From the NCBI RefSeq assembly GCF_030272895.1, contig NZ_JALRNF010000016.1, positions 56,674 to 120,673 on the forward strand: a DNA stretch of 64,000 nt, in the 5' to 3' direction. This DNA comes from Pseudomonas sp. BGr12 (GTDB lineage: Bacteria > Pseudomonadota > Gammaproteobacteria > Pseudomonadales > Pseudomonadaceae). How positions within the stretch are numbered: position 1 is the first letter of the stretch; the number at the start of each line of letters is the position of its first letter. Below, piece by piece: positions 19,502 through 35,116 of the stretch. Made by a program: the position numbers and the translations under genes. A model generated the notes under the pieces. It searched no databases. It was not told where the DNA came from and was given only the letters and a program-made list of their open reading frames with translations.

Positions 19502-20764
19502 GTGAAAACTGCTGTTGCTGCGCACGTCCCCGAACGGCCCCACGCCCCTGTCGACGAACGCGTCATGTCCCTGTCTGAAAGCTGGATCGAAAAAGGCACC
19601 CCGGCCTTCATGCGCACGGTGCTGGCATTGTTCTGCGGCGGCTTCGCCACCTTCGCCCTGCTCTACTGCGTACAGCCGATGATGCCGTTGCTGTCCCAGG
19701 AGTTTTCCATCAATGCGGCGCAAAGCAGCCTGATCCTCTCGGTGTCGACCGCCACCCTGGCCGTCGGCCTGCTGATCACCGGGCCCATCTCCGACCGTAT
19801 CGGCCGCAAGCCGGTGATGGTCGCCGCCTTGTTCTGCGCGGCATTGAGCACCATCGTCAGTGCGCTGATGCCGAGCTGGCACGCCGTGCTGCTGACCCGC
19901 GCCCTGCTCGGCCTGTCGCTGAGCGGGCTGGCCGCGGTGGCCATGACCTACCTCAGCGAAGAGATCCACCCGCAGCACATCGGCCTGGCCATGGGCCTGT
20001 ACATCGGCGGCAATGCCATTGGCGGCATGAGCGGACGGCTGATCACTGGCGTGCTGATCGACTTCGTCAGCTGGCACACCGCCTTGCTGGTGATCGGCAG
20101 CCTGGCCCTGGTGGCGGCGCTGGTGTTCTGGAAGATCCTCCCCGAATCACGCAACTTCCGCCCCCGCTCGCTGCACCCACGCAGCTTGCTGGAGGGTTTC
20201 ACCCTGCACTTTCGCGACGCCGGGCTGCCCTGGCTGTTCCTCGAAGCCTTCCTGCTGATGGGGGCCTTCGTCACCCTGTTCAACTACATCGGCTATCGCC
20301 TGCTGGCCGGGCCCTATCACATGAACCAGGCACTGGTGGGGCTGCTGTCGGTGGTCTACCTGTCGGGCATCTACAGCTCCGCACAGATCGGTGCCCTGGC
20401 GGACAAACTGGGGCGGCGCAAGGTGTTCTGGGGCACCATCGTGCTGATGTTCGCGGGCCTGCTGATGACCCTGTTCACACCCTTGCCGCTGGTGATCGTC
20501 GGCATGCTGGTGTTCACCTTCGGCTTCTTCGGCGCCCACTCGGTGGCCAGCAGCTGGATCGGCCGGCGCGCGACCCGGGCCAAGGGCCAGGCCTCGTCGC
20601 TGTACCTGTTCAGCTATTACGCGGGATCGAGTGTGGCCGGGACGGCCGGTGGGGTGTTCTGGCATCACGCCGGCTGGAACGGCATCGGGCTGTTCATTGG
20701 CAGCCTGTTGCTGGTGGCCTTGCTGGTGGCGGTGCATTTGAGCAGGTTGCCGGCCAAGGCCTGA
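19502..20764 (+). CDS. MFS transporter (YnfM-like)
   Basis: The 420-residue protein has about 12 membrane helices and the MFS motif ISDRIGRKPVM after helix 2, with LADKLGRRKVF as the matching motif in the second half. It begins with a hydrophilic tail of about 40 residues from the GTG at 19502; an ATG at 19565 is an alternative start. Substrate unknown. Divergent from, and probably controlled by, the LysR gene. Confidence 0.88.
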   Translation: MKTAVAAHVPERPHAPVDERVMSLSESWIEKGTPAFMRTVLALFCGGFATFALLYCVQPMMPLLSQEFSINAAQSSLILSVSTATLAVGLLITGPISDRIGRKPVMVAALFCAALSTIVSALMPSWHAVLLTRALLGLSLSGLAAVAMTYLSEEIHPQHIGLAMGLYIGGNAIGGMSGRLITGVLIDFVSWHTALLVIGSLALVAALVFWKILPESRNFRPRSLHPRSLLEGFTLHFRDAGLPWLFLEAFLLMGAFVTLFNYIGYRLLAGPYHMNQALVGLLSVVYLSGIYSSAQIGALADKLGRRKVFWGTIVLMFAGLLMTLFTPLPLVIVGMLVFTFGFFGAHSVASSWIGRRATRAKGQASSLYLFSYYAGSSVAGTAGGVFWHHAGWNGIGLFIGSLLLVALLVAVHLSRLPAKA

Positions 20765-20770
20765 ACGCCA

Positions 20771-20976
20771 GGCTGCGGTCTGTGGGAGCGGGGGGGGGGC
20801 CCCGGGCGAAAGGACGCACACAAAACGGGGCAGGCGCCCCCCCCCAAACCCACCCACCGAGGGCGCCCGGCGGCCCCGGCTCTCCCGGCCTGGGGGGGGT
20901 GGGGGGGGGGGGGCGGCCCGTGTTTGTCTTCTTCCCCCCTTTGGGGGGGCCCCCCCCGCTCCCACAGACCGCAGCC
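20771..20976. other. REP-bounded, homopolymer-rich palindrome (probable assembly artefact)
   Basis: Perfect 22-base inverted arms (20771-20792 and 20955-20976, GGCTGCGGTCTGTGGGAGCG and complement) enclose about 160 bases dominated by runs of G or C, including runs of more than 10. The interior is itself a degraded inverted repeat centred near 20873. Normal REP pairs in this window have a 20-30 base loop and a clean GCGGGCTTGCCCCGC core, which is missing here. The block looks like a REP hairpin whose core was misassembled from low-quality reads. No gene should be called across it. Confidence 0.7.
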
Positions 20977-21008
20977 TCGTTCCTCGGCAGCGGCTACAAA
21001 GTCGCTCT

Positions 21009-21356
21009 TCAGTTGATCACTTCAACCAGATCGACATCCACCTCACGGCTCATCAGGTGTTTCTCGACCTCACCGGTCAGCTTGACCCGGGTCTTGTCGT
21101 TGAACGCCACCGCCGGCAGGTCTTCATCATCGATCTCGACCTTGATGGTGCCGGTGCTGTCCTTGAACTCGTACTTGTCATCATTGTTCAGCTTCTTCAC
21201 CACGAAGCCCTGCAACACCACCGGGGTGTCGTCGGCGGCATCGTTAGCGGCACTCACCGTGGTCACCGGCTGGGCACCAGGGCCGGTATAGCCGGCAGCC
21301 AGGGCGGCGGTACTGAACAGCGGGGCAAGCAGCAGGGCGAGGTAACGGATTTTCAT
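21009..21356 (-). CDS. YgiW/YdeI-type periplasmic OB-fold protein
   Basis: The 115-residue protein has a signal peptide (cleaved near ALAAGYTG) and the BOF (bacterial OB-fold) pattern VVLQGFVVKKLNNDDKYEFK followed by GTIKVEID. Family members are periplasmic stress-tolerance proteins of unclear ligand. It stands alone between the artefact block and the hemE terminator. Confidence 0.88.
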   Translation of the reverse strand: MKIRYLALLLAPLFSTAALAAGYTGPGAQPVTTVSAANDAADDTPVVLQGFVVKKLNNDDKYEFKDSTGTIKVEIDDEDLPAVAFNDKTRVKLTGEVEKHLMSREVDVDLVEVIN

Positions 21357-21424
21357 GATCTGGATCCTGTTCGGGTTTCGATAGGAACAGGTTACCCAGG
21401 CAGGCTGAATTGAAACTTAATGGC

Positions 21425-21450
21425 AAAACGCCCGGCATTGGCCGGGCGCT
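21425..21450 (-). terminator. Intrinsic terminator of hemE
   Basis: An 8-base stem CGCCCGGC/GCCGGGCG with loop ATTG is followed, on the minus strand, by TTTT. It lies just after the hemE stop codon. Confidence 0.8.
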
Positions 21451-21467
21451 TTGTGGTGCAGCAGAAT

Positions 21468-22532
21468 TTACTGGTGGTACTGCGCCGACAGCTCGTGCAC
21501 GGCGTTGATGAACGCGCCGGCATGCTCCGGATCGACTTCCGGGGTAATGCCGTGGCCGAGGTTGAACACATGACCGCTGCCATGGCCGTAGCTGGCCAGG
21601 ATACGTCCGACCTCGGCACGGATGGCCTCAGGCTTGGCGTACAGCACGGTCGGGTCCATGTTGCCCTGCAGGGCGACTTTGCTGCCGACCCGCTGGCGGG
21701 CTTCGCCGATGTCGCAGGTCCAGTCCAGGCCCAGGGCATCGGCACCGGCGTCGGCAATGCTTTCCAGCCACAGGCCGCCGTTCTTGGTGAACAGGATCAC
21801 CGGTACCTTACGCCCTTCGTGCTCACGGATCAGGCCGCTGACGATCTTGCGCATGTAGGCCAGGGAAAACTCCTGGTAGGCCGCCGCCGACAGGTTGCCA
21901 CCCCAGGTGTCGAAGATCTGCACGGCTTGCGCACCGGCGAGGATCTGGCCATTGAGGTAGCTGGTGACCGACTGCGCCAGCTTGTCGAGCAGCAGGTGCA
22001 TGGCCTGCGGGTTGTCGTAGAGCATGGCCTTGGTCTTGCGGAAGTCTTTCGACGAGCCGCCTTCGACCATGTAGGTGGCCAGGGTCCAGGGGCTGCCGGA
22101 GAAGCCGATCAGCGGCACACGGCCATTGAGCTCACGGCGGATGGTGCTGACCGCGTCCATCACGTAGCCCAGGTCTTTCTGTGGATCAGGGATCGGCAGG
22201 GCTTCGATATCGGCCAGGGTGCTGATGACTTTCTTGAAGCGCGGACCTTCGCCGGTCTCGAAGTACAGGCCCTGGCCCATGGCATCGGGAATGGTGAGGA
22301 TGTCGGAGAACAGGATCGCAGCGTCCAGGGGATAGCGGTCCAGCGGCTGCAGGGTCACCTCGCAGGCGAACTGCGGGTTCATGCACAGGCTCATGAAATC
22401 ACCGGCCTTGGCGCGGCTGGCGCGGTATTCCGGCAGGTAGCGGCCGGCCTGGCGCATCATCCACACCGGGGTGACGTCTACGGGTTGCTTGAGCAGGGCG
22501 CGCAGAAAACGATCGTTCTTCAAGGCAGTCAT
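21468..22532 (-). CDS. hemE: Uroporphyrinogen decarboxylase
   Basis: The 354-residue protein has the family signature [12 protein letters not shown] near the N-terminus and GFSGSPWTL in the middle. It removes the four acetate carboxyls of uroporphyrinogen III to give coproporphyrinogen III in haem synthesis. Length is standard. It is monocistronic, flanked by terminators on both sides. Confidence 0.97.
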   Translation of the reverse strand: MTALKNDRFLRALLKQPVDVTPVWMMRQAGRYLPEYRASRAKAGDFMSLCMNPQFACEVTLQPLDRYPLDAAILFSDILTIPDAMGQGLYFETGEGPRFKKVISTLADIEALPIPDPQKDLGYVMDAVSTIRRELNGRVPLIGFSGSPWTLATYMVEGGSSKDFRKTKAMLYDNPQAMHLLLDKLAQSVTSYLNGQILAGAQAVQIFDTWGGNLSAAAYQEFSLAYMRKIVSGLIREHEGRKVPVILFTKNGGLWLESIADAGADALGLDWTCDIGEARQRVGSKVALQGNMDPTVLYAKPEAIRAEVGRILASYGHGSGHVFNLGHGITPEVDPEHAGAFINAVHELSAQYHQ

Positions 22533-22579
22533 GTCGGCATCCGGAAAAAAAGTGCGGGCATTTTCTCAGACACCAACAG

Positions 22580-22607
22580 AAAAGGCACGGTGGGAGCCGT
22601 GCCTTTT
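22580..22607 (-). terminator. Intrinsic terminator downstream of gltD
   Basis: GGCACGG/CCGTGCC stem with a 6-base loop, flanked by AAAA and TTTT, so it can work in both directions. It separates gltD from hemE on the minus strand. Confidence 0.8.
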
Positions 22608-22650
22608 GTCTATTGGCCTGCGGTAGGTCAATAGATTTTGTTGAATTCAT

Positions 22651-22713
22651 CGCGGGGCAAGCCCGCTCCCACAGGGTTTGTCGAATTTCCTGTGGGAGCG
22701 GGCTTGCCCCGCG
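22651..22713. repeat. REP palindrome (paired)
   Basis: Two inverted REPs with 25-base complementary arms (CGCGGGGCAAGCCCGCTCCC and complement) lie between the gltD stop and the terminator. Confidence 0.92.
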
Positions 22714-22723
22714 AAAAGGCTTG

Positions 22724-28621
<5,898 letters not shown>

Positions 28622-28897
28622 AGACACTTTCTCACCAGGTTCGCCTCTCACCAAGGCAAATCTCTTTTTAGTACAACCACTTACCATCCACGCCGAACGA
28701 ACGCCAGCTTTGCGGGGGCAATAGGGGAGCCATTGTTGCACAGCGACAGGGAAGCCCACAAATTTACGACGAATTGTCGTAAACCCATGTCGCATTTTTG
28801 AATGTTTTTAAGCGTGCGCCGTGGTAACGGCATGGCTTGAGTCTGAAGCGTTTCAGCCTGGACTGCAAGATGGGCTTTTGGCCGGCAGTCTGGGACA
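28622..28897. other. gltB upstream region
   Basis: This gap between the DamX-like gene's terminator and gltB holds a 21-base palindrome (28763-28783) and is AT-rich relative to its surroundings. No gene or RNA is evident; it most likely contains the gltBD promoter. Confidence 0.6.
28763..28783. promoter_or_regulatory. 21-base palindrome, candidate operator for gltBD
   Basis: TTTACGAC and GTCGTAAA are perfect complements around a 5-base centre. The site is about 140 bases upstream of the gltB start. The shape suggests a dimeric regulator binding site; the regulator is not identified. Confidence 0.5.
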
Positions 28898-28930
28898 GAA
28901 AAGCCTGCCGCGTAGTACGCAGCAGGCTTG
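28898..28930 (-). terminator. Intrinsic terminator of the DamX-like gene
   Basis: AAGCCTGC/GCAGGCTT outer stem and GCGT/ACGC inner stem, with one mismatch, are followed by TTTT on the minus strand, 55 bases beyond the stop codon. Confidence 0.85.
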
Positions 28931-28984
28931 ACCGAGTTTCAGGAGTCGCTCAGCAGGTGGCGGGGGTAGTGCCACCAGGCTATG

Positions 28985-30607
28985 TCAGCGGGTCGCAGCC
29001 AGTTCTTGTTGGACACTGGCGACGGTACGAGGCCAAGGTTTACCAGCCTGGACCTTGGCTGGCAAGGCCTTGATTGCAGCGAGCGCTGCATCGCGGCTGG
29101 CGAAGTTGCCGTAAGTGATCACGTACAGCGGCTTGCCCTGCAGGGTTTTCTTGAAGTAGCGATAGTCGCCACCCTGGGCCTTCACATAGGCCTGGGCGGA
29201 AGCCTCGGAGCTGGTGCCAAGGATTTGCACGACATAATTGCCCGGCTTCTGCCCGGCGTACCAGCTACCACCTGCAGCGGGCTTGGCGGCAGGCTGGGCG
29301 GCGGGCTTGACCGTTGCAACCTGGACAGGCGCAGGCTTGGCTGCTGGCGCAACCGGCTTGCTGGCAGCAGGTGCAACCGGTTTTGGCGCCGGCGCGACAG
29401 GTTGCGCCTTGGCAACGGGCGGCGTGGCCGGTTGAGCTTGGGCTACAGGCTGTGCCGGCGCTGGCGCAGGGCCAGGCTGAACGCCAGCAGGCGGCGCAAT
29501 GGTGGTGACGGTCGGTGGCTGCAGCGCGGTGTCACCGGCCGGACCCCCTTCGTCACCCTCGCCCATGCCAGCGGCTTCGGCCAGCGGGCCACGCATTACC
29601 GGCTGCGACTGCCCCACCAGCGGCAACGGCATCGGCTGCGAGTTGCCGGCGAATTCGATGGCCGGGCTGCCGTTGTTAGACTGCGCGTCGCCAGGCTGGC
29701 CCTGCCCCAGTGGCAGCTGCGCCTGTTCGGCCGGCGCCGTCGGCGCCTGGTCGCTCTTTTTCGGCATCAGCACAGCCGCACCCACGGCGACCACGACGAC
29801 AGCAGACAGCGCCAGCACATGTTTCTTAGGCATATTGAACCCCATTGATGGTCGCTTCGCCGTGGTCCGGCTGGCGATCATGGCTTCGATCAAGGTATCG
29901 CGGGCGACCTGGTTGATTGCCCCAGGCCAGCCATCGGAGTGTTGGTGAATATCGACGATCTGTTCATTGGTGAACACCTCGATGCCCCGCCCGGCACCTT
30001 CCAGGCGCTGCTCCAGGTATTCCCGGGTTTCTTCTTCGCTGTAGGGCGCAAGCTCGATGACATGGAAACGCTCCATGTCGGCGCTTTGCGCCTCCAGCCC
30101 GGCGATCAGTGACGGTTCGCCGAACAGGAACACGTGCGGACGCCCTTCCGGGGTACCCGCCGCCAGCTCCAGCAAGGCTTGGAGTGCCGACTCTTCCAGT
30201 TGTTCCGCATCGTCCACCAGCAAATAGACTTCCTGGCCGGTCAAGGCCAGTTGCACGATCTGGGCGAGCAGTTCAGGGACTTCCGGCTGGGCAACGCCAA
30301 GGGCCTGGGCCACCTGGCCGAGGACGCTGGCGGCATCGCTGGCACCGCGCGCGGAAACCACCACGCTTTGCACCGACTGCTTGTTGGTGCTGGCGACCAG
30401 CGCCTGACGCAGCAGGGTCTTGCCGCTGCCCTGAGGACCGGTCACCACCAGCAGCAACTGGCTGTAGCGGGCCAGGTGGTGCAACTGGCCAAGCACCGGC
30501 TTGCGCTGGGCCGGGAAAAACTTGAAACCCGGCACCCGTGCAGCGAAGGGGTCATGGTTCAACTGGTAATGGCCGAGAAAGGCCTCGTCGGCATGCAGAC
30601 TAGTCAT
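28985..30607 (-). CDS. damX: DamX-like AAA ATPase/SPOR-domain protein
   Basis: The 540-residue protein has a cytoplasmic AAA domain (about 1-270) with Walker A GPQGSGKT and YLLVDDAEQLE. One membrane helix (about 281-300) is followed by a long Ala/Pro-rich periplasmic linker and a C-terminal SPOR domain (about 455-530). SPOR domains bind denuded glycan strands at the division septum. In other gammaproteobacteria DamX sits between aroB and dam, and here it follows aroB. The ATPase head makes it longer than E. coli DamX. Confidence 0.87.
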   Translation of the reverse strand: MTSLHADEAFLGHYQLNHDPFAARVPGFKFFPAQRKPVLGQLHHLARYSQLLLVVTGPQGSGKTLLRQALVASTNKQSVQSVVVSARGASDAASVLGQVAQALGVAQPEVPELLAQIVQLALTGQEVYLLVDDAEQLEESALQALLELAAGTPEGRPHVFLFGEPSLIAGLEAQSADMERFHVIELAPYSEEETREYLEQRLEGAGRGIEVFTNEQIVDIHQHSDGWPGAINQVARDTLIEAMIASRTTAKRPSMGFNMPKKHVLALSAVVVVAVGAAVLMPKKSDQAPTAPAEQAQLPLGQGQPGDAQSNNGSPAIEFAGNSQPMPLPLVGQSQPVMRGPLAEAAGMGEGDEGGPAGDTALQPPTVTTIAPPAGVQPGPAPAPAQPVAQAQPATPPVAKAQPVAPAPKPVAPAASKPVAPAAKPAPVQVATVKPAAQPAAKPAAGGSWYAGQKPGNYVVQILGTSSEASAQAYVKAQGGDYRYFKKTLQGKPLYVITYGNFASRDAALAAIKALPAKVQAGKPWPRTVASVQQELAATR

Positions 30608-30623
30608 CGAACTCTCATCAACC

Positions 30624-31721
30624 TCAAAGCTGGGCCACGATAGCGCGGTAATCCGCCGCCAGCGTGGCCTGAAGAATCTCTTTCGGGTAGTCGTCGGTGA
30701 CCACCGCCTCGCCCATGTGGCGCAGCAGGACCAGCCGCAGACGACCGTCGAGTACCTTTTTATCGACCGCCATGTGCTCCATGAACTGGGCCGGGGTCAT
30801 TGCTTCCGGTGGCACCACCGGCAAGCCGGCGCGCTGGAACAGGCGGATACCCCGGTCACGCTCCTGCTGGCTGATCCAGCCCAGGCGCATGGACATCTCC
30901 AGTGCCATCACCGTGCCAGCTGCAACGGCCTCACCATGCAACCAGACACCATAGCCCATGTGGGTCTCGATGGCGTGGCCGAAGGTATGGCCGAGGTTGA
31001 GGGTGGCGCGCACGCCGGACTCGCGCTCATCGGCGCCGACCACGGCGGCCTTGGCCGCACAGGAGCGACGGATGGCTTCGGTCAGGGCAACCTGGTCCAG
31101 GCCGCGCAAGGCGTCCATGTTCGCTTCGAGCCAGCCCAGGAAGGGTTCGTCACAGATCAGGCCGTACTTGATGACCTCGGCCAGCCCCGCCGACAGCTCG
31201 CGCGCAGGCAGGGTGCTGAGGCTGGCAGTGTCGATCAGCACCGCGTTGGGCTGGTAGAAGGCGCCGACCATGTTCTTGCCCAGCGGGTGGTTGATGCCGG
31301 TCTTGCCGCCCACCGACGAATCGACCTGGGACAACAGGGTGGTCGGCACCTGGATGAAGTCCACGCCACGCTGGTAGCAGGCCGCGGCAAACCCGGCCAT
31401 GTCGCCGATCACGCCGCCGCCCAGGGCAACCACGGTGGTGCGACGATCGTGCCGCGCGGTCAGCAGGGCATCGAAAATCAGTTGCAGGGTTTCCCAGTTC
31501 TTGTGGGCTTCGCCATCGGGCAGCACCACCGGCAGCACCGAATAGGCACCCAGGGTACGGCTCAGACGTTCAAGGTAGAGGGGCGCGACCGTCTCGTTGG
31601 AGACAATGGCAACCTGCCGGCCGGCAATGTGCGGTGCCAGCAGTTCCGTTTGATCCAGCAAGCCTTCGCCGATGTAGATCGGGTAGCTACGTTCGCCCAG
31701 TTCGACCTTTAGTGTCTGCAT
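30624..31721 (-). CDS. aroB: 3-dehydroquinate synthase
   Basis: The 365-residue enzyme has the NAD-binding [11 protein letters not shown] and the active-site [18 protein letters not shown]. It converts DAHP to 3-dehydroquinate, step two of the shikimate pathway. The ATG at 31721 ([15 protein letters not shown]) matches the family start. It follows aroK by 99 bases on the same strand and precedes the DamX-like gene. Confidence 0.97.
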   Translation of the reverse strand: MQTLKVELGERSYPIYIGEGLLDQTELLAPHIAGRQVAIVSNETVAPLYLERLSRTLGAYSVLPVVLPDGEAHKNWETLQLIFDALLTARHDRRTTVVALGGGVIGDMAGFAAACYQRGVDFIQVPTTLLSQVDSSVGGKTGINHPLGKNMVGAFYQPNAVLIDTASLSTLPARELSAGLAEVIKYGLICDEPFLGWLEANMDALRGLDQVALTEAIRRSCAAKAAVVGADERESGVRATLNLGHTFGHAIETHMGYGVWLHGEAVAAGTVMALEMSMRLGWISQQERDRGIRLFQRAGLPVVPPEAMTPAQFMEHMAVDKKVLDGRLRLVLLRHMGEAVVTDDYPKEILQATLAADYRAIVAQL

Positions 31722-31820
31722 GTGTCCCCACAATGAACAAGGCGCGGCATCGATGGCTCGAACCGCGCGATAACGGTGTGCCCTGTCACGGCATGACGGG
31801 TGGCCGAGGATAAGCCCGGC

Positions 31821-32339
31821 TCAACGGGGCGGCAACTTCTGCAAGCGCTCGAGAATATCCTGCACCACCATCCGCGGCGGCCGCTCGTCGGTTTCCACCA
31901 CCAGGTCGGCGATCTCGCGATACAGCGGATCACGGATCTCCAGCAAGGCGCGCAGGGTCGCTTCCGGGTTGGCGGTACGCAGCAACGGGCGGTTGCGGTC
32001 ACGCGCGGTGCGCCCGACCTGCTGCTCGACCGAGGCGTGCAGGTACACCACCCGGCCACCGGCATGCAGGGCCTGGCGGTTGGCATCGCGCATCACCGCG
32101 CCACCGCCGGTGGCCAGGACCACGCCGTCGAAGGCACAGAGCTCGGCGATCATCGCCTGCTCACGATCACGAAAGCCCGGTTCGCCTTCCTTGTCGAAGA
32201 TCCACGGGATATTGGCGCCCGTGCGCAGTTCAATTTCCTTGTCGGAATCCTTGAACGGCAGGCGCAGCTCTTTGGCCAGCAGGCGGCCGATGGTGCTTTT
32301 ACCAGCACCCATGGGCCCCACAAGTATCAAATTTCGCAC
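31821..32339 (-). CDS. aroK: Shikimate kinase
   Basis: The 172-residue kinase has the P-loop GPMGAGKST at residues 9-17, DSDKEIE for shikimate binding and GGGAVM. It phosphorylates shikimate at O3. It lies 4 bases after pilQ on the same strand, the classic pilQ-aroK-aroB-damX arrangement. Confidence 0.97.
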   Translation of the reverse strand: MRNLILVGPMGAGKSTIGRLLAKELRLPFKDSDKEIELRTGANIPWIFDKEGEPGFRDREQAMIAELCAFDGVVLATGGGAVMRDANRQALHAGGRVVYLHASVEQQVGRTARDRNRPLLRTANPEATLRALLEIRDPLYREIADLVVETDERPPRMVVQDILERLQKLPPR

Positions 32340-32343
32340 AGAA

Positions 32344-33633
32344 TCAACGACTCACAGCAATCGCCTGGTCACTCATGATACGCGGAGTCAGGAAGACCAG
32401 CAGCTCGGATTTTTTCTCTTGTAGAACATCGCGACGAAACAGCCGACCAACATACGGCACATCGCCGAAAAATGGCACCTTATCGACAACTTTACTTTGC
32501 ACCGTCGAGTACACGCCACCGATTACGATGGTGTCGCCGTCACTGACATGGACCTTGGCATTGACCTCGTTCTTGCGGATCGGCGGCACCTGGGCCAGGG
32601 CATTGAGGTAGTCCGGCTCGTCCTTGGTCACCTTCACGGCCATGATCACCCGGTTGTCGGGCGTGATCTGCGGCGTTACCTCCAGAGACAGCGACGCTTC
32701 GCGAAAGGTCACGGACGTGGCGCCACTGCCACTGGTTTCCTGGTAGGGCACCTCGGTGCCCTTGAGGATCCTCGCGGTCTCCCGGTCAGCGGTCACGACC
32801 TTGGGCTGGGAGATGATTTCGCCGTTGCCGGACTTTTCCATGGCACTGAGTTCAAGGTCGAGCAGCACAGTGTCGCGCAGCACGCCCACACCAATGGCGG
32901 AAGTGGCGCGCTCCACGCCCAGGTCGACAAAGGCATCGCCGGCACCCAGGCTCAAGCCGTTGCCCAACTGCACCTCGCCACCCCAGCGCACCCCCAGGCT
33001 TTTCTCGTAATCGACATTGGCCTCGACGATCCGCGCCTCGATCATCACCTGACGCACCGGCACATCCAGGCGGGCGATCAGTTGCCGCAGTTCGTCCAGG
33101 CGCTGCGGGAGCTCCCGCACGATCAAGGTGTTGGTGCGCTCGTCGACGCTCACCATACCGGGCGTGACGCCCCGGGGGTCGGTGGCTTTCATCGACTGGA
33201 AGATGGTCGCGATATCGGCGGCACGCGCATAGTTCAAGGGCAACAACGCCTGCTGCAGCGGCAATGACGCTGCGATCTGCTGGCGGCCCTCCAGCACCTG
33301 GCGCTCCTGCTCGGCCAGCGCGCCCACGGGTGCCACCAGCAGGACATTACCCTGCTCACGCTTCTCCAGCCCCTTGCTGCGCAGCACCAGGTCCAGCGCC
33401 TGCTCCCAGGGCACATCCTGCAGACGCAGGGTCAACCGGCCCTGCACCGCGTCGCTGGCAACCAGATTGACCCCGGAAAAGTCCGCCAGCACCTGCAACA
33501 CCGCACGTACCTCGACATCCTGGAAGTTCAGCGACAGCACCTCATGTCGCGATCCTTTGTCAGTCGACGCTGCCAGCGCTGCCTGGGCAATGAACAACAC
33601 CCCGAACACAACCAACCTGCTTCCTGCTGCCAT
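32344..33633 (-). CDS. pilQ: Type IV pilus secretin PilQ (short form)
   Basis: The 429-residue protein has a signal peptide, an N0/STN domain ([20 protein letters not shown]), one N1/KH-type domain and the C-terminal secretin domain ending [17 protein letters not shown]. It should form the outer-membrane pore for type IV pili. It lacks the N-terminal AMIN domains that make PilQ of P. aeruginosa about 700 residues long. The ATG at 33633 has GGGAGG 5 bases upstream. Confidence 0.92.
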   Translation of the reverse strand: MAAGSRLVVFGVLFIAQAALAASTDKGSRHEVLSLNFQDVEVRAVLQVLADFSGVNLVASDAVQGRLTLRLQDVPWEQALDLVLRSKGLEKREQGNVLLVAPVGALAEQERQVLEGRQQIAASLPLQQALLPLNYARAADIATIFQSMKATDPRGVTPGMVSVDERTNTLIVRELPQRLDELRQLIARLDVPVRQVMIEARIVEANVDYEKSLGVRWGGEVQLGNGLSLGAGDAFVDLGVERATSAIGVGVLRDTVLLDLELSAMEKSGNGEIISQPKVVTADRETARILKGTEVPYQETSGSGATSVTFREASLSLEVTPQITPDNRVIMAVKVTKDEPDYLNALAQVPPIRKNEVNAKVHVSDGDTIVIGGVYSTVQSKVVDKVPFFGDVPYVGRLFRRDVLQEKKSELLVFLTPRIMSDQAIAVSR

Positions 33634-33656
33634 TGCCACCTCCCTGGCTTACCCCT

Positions 33657-34592
33657 TCAACCTGCTCTTGCCGACGGCTTGAGGCGCAAAGTGCGACGCC
33701 GCTCGACCCAACCCTTGTCGACCACGAACACCGCTTCGACGACTTCAACCTGCCCCTCCTCGATGCTCACCACCCGGCCATGGTCGCGCCCCAGCCGATC
33801 GCCCAGCTGCAGGCGGTACACAACCCCGGCCGCACGCAGCAAGGCAAAGCGCACCTGGCGACGAACAAGACTGCCGACCATCTCGAACTGCTCCAATGGC
33901 AATCCCTGCAGATCGCCTCGCTGCTGCATGAGCGATGGCTCGAACGGACTGCGCGAAATGCCGGCGGCCGGTGGGGCGAGATCAGCGGTAGCAGTCATCT
34001 GCGCGCCCCGCGCACTCGTTCCACGCGCGCGATAGGCACTGGCTCGCACCTGCATACGCAATTGCCCCGGAGCCTGCTCACCGGCCGGGACCAGGGAAAA
34101 ATCCTGCAGCGTGACCAGCCGGGGCAATCGGGCCAGCCCCAGGGCAAAGGCGGCCAGGGCTGCGTAGCTTCCTTGCAGTTGAAGCTGCATGGGCAACTCG
34201 ATGTGCTGGTCATGCATGACGTCCGGCAGCCGCTCCAACTGCTCGACGAACAGGCCGTGCTCGTACCCCAGCTGCGCGACATTCTCCAGCAGGCCAGCCA
34301 TTTCACCACCCGCAGCCAGGCGCCACCTGAGCGTATCGAGGGCCTCGCGTGCCGCAGCCAGTTGCGCCTCACTGTCGGCGAGCGCCTGGACGCGCTCCGC
34401 CTTGCCGGCGACCTCGCCGGACAAGCGCCGTGACTGCTCGGTGCGCTCGTCGACATCAACGAACAGCGCACGCAGGTGGACGAAGTAGGCCACTCCCAGC
34501 AACACTCCCAGGATGCCCAGCAGCAGCGCCCCTTGCCGCATCCGCGAAGCGCCCGCCAACTGCTGCCAGAGCGGGCCCGACAGCTGACTCAT
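33657..34592 (-). CDS. PilO-PilP fusion, type IV pilus alignment protein
   Basis: Residues 1-200 are PilO: a short cytoplasmic start, one membrane helix (about 21-42), a coiled coil and a ferredoxin-like domain. Residues from about 225 (RSPFEP) to the end are the PilP beta domain (LEQFEMVGSLVRRQVRFALL, GDRLGRDHGRVVSIEE). The lipoprotein signal and flexible N-terminus of normal PilP are absent, so PilP is tethered through the PilO helix. The gene lies between pilN (4-base overlap) and pilQ in a pilMN(OP)Q operon. Confidence 0.85.
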   Translation of the reverse strand: MSQLSGPLWQQLAGASRMRQGALLLGILGVLLGVAYFVHLRALFVDVDERTEQSRRLSGEVAGKAERVQALADSEAQLAAAREALDTLRWRLAAGGEMAGLLENVAQLGYEHGLFVEQLERLPDVMHDQHIELPMQLQLQGSYAALAAFALGLARLPRLVTLQDFSLVPAGEQAPGQLRMQVRASAYRARGTSARGAQMTATADLAPPAAGISRSPFEPSLMQQRGDLQGLPLEQFEMVGSLVRRQVRFALLRAAGVVYRLQLGDRLGRDHGRVVSIEEGQVEVVEAVFVVDKGWVERRRTLRLKPSARAG

Positions 34593-35116
34593 GACGCGCC
34601 CCTCGCGATCAGGCTCAACTCGAACGCCTCCCCGGCATCCACCGCCTTGATCTGATGCACATCAGCGTCGCCAAGCTCGGAAGACAGGTTGCGCAATAGT
34701 TGAGCGATCAGCGAGCCGGAGTCGGCCACTCCTGTGAGCCGTAATCGCTGGCCTTGAGCTGTCAGCGCCGTCAAGTACACCCCCTGGGGCACGGCGTCTG
34801 CCAGCCGCTCCAACAGCGCCACCCGGGACAATCGTCCCGCCTGCAACTGCTCCAGCACCTCAACCCTGTCGCGGATCTGCTCTTGGGCGGCCTTGTGCTG
34901 CGCCAACTGTTCCAGCTGGGCATCCAGCGCCTCGATGACCTGCCGCGTGGTGGCATCATCGCGCGCCTGACGCAGCAAGGCCTCCCGAGCGCAAGCATCC
35001 ACCCGCCAGATCACCAGCAGGGCAACCAGACCCACGCCCAGCATCCCTCCTTGCAGGTGCCGGATACGCCGCTGTAGGCGTTGCTCGCGCCAGGGCAAGA
35101 GGTTCATACCAGGCAT
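34589..35116 (-). CDS. pilN: Type IV pilus assembly protein PilN
   Basis: The 175-residue protein has the conserved cytoplasmic NLLPWREQ that binds PilM, one membrane helix (about 20-38), a coiled coil and a periplasmic domain. The ATG at 35116 (MPGMNLLPWREQ) is preferred because NLLPW then sits at residue 5, as in homologues; 35107 is possible. It overlaps pilM and pilOP. Confidence 0.9.
   Translation of the reverse strand: MPGMNLLPWREQRLQRRIRHLQGGMLGVGLVALLVIWRVDACAREALLRQARDDATTRQVIEALDAQLEQLAQHKAAQEQIRDRVEVLEQLQAGRLSRVALLERLADAVPQGVYLTALTAQGQRLRLTGVADSGSLIAQLLRNLSSELGDADVHQIKAVDAGEAFELSLIARGAS

Noticed and set aside
20782..21291. An open frame across the homopolymer block into the YgiW gene
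   Set aside because: The first part is translated artefact sequence and the rest is antisense to a clear gene.
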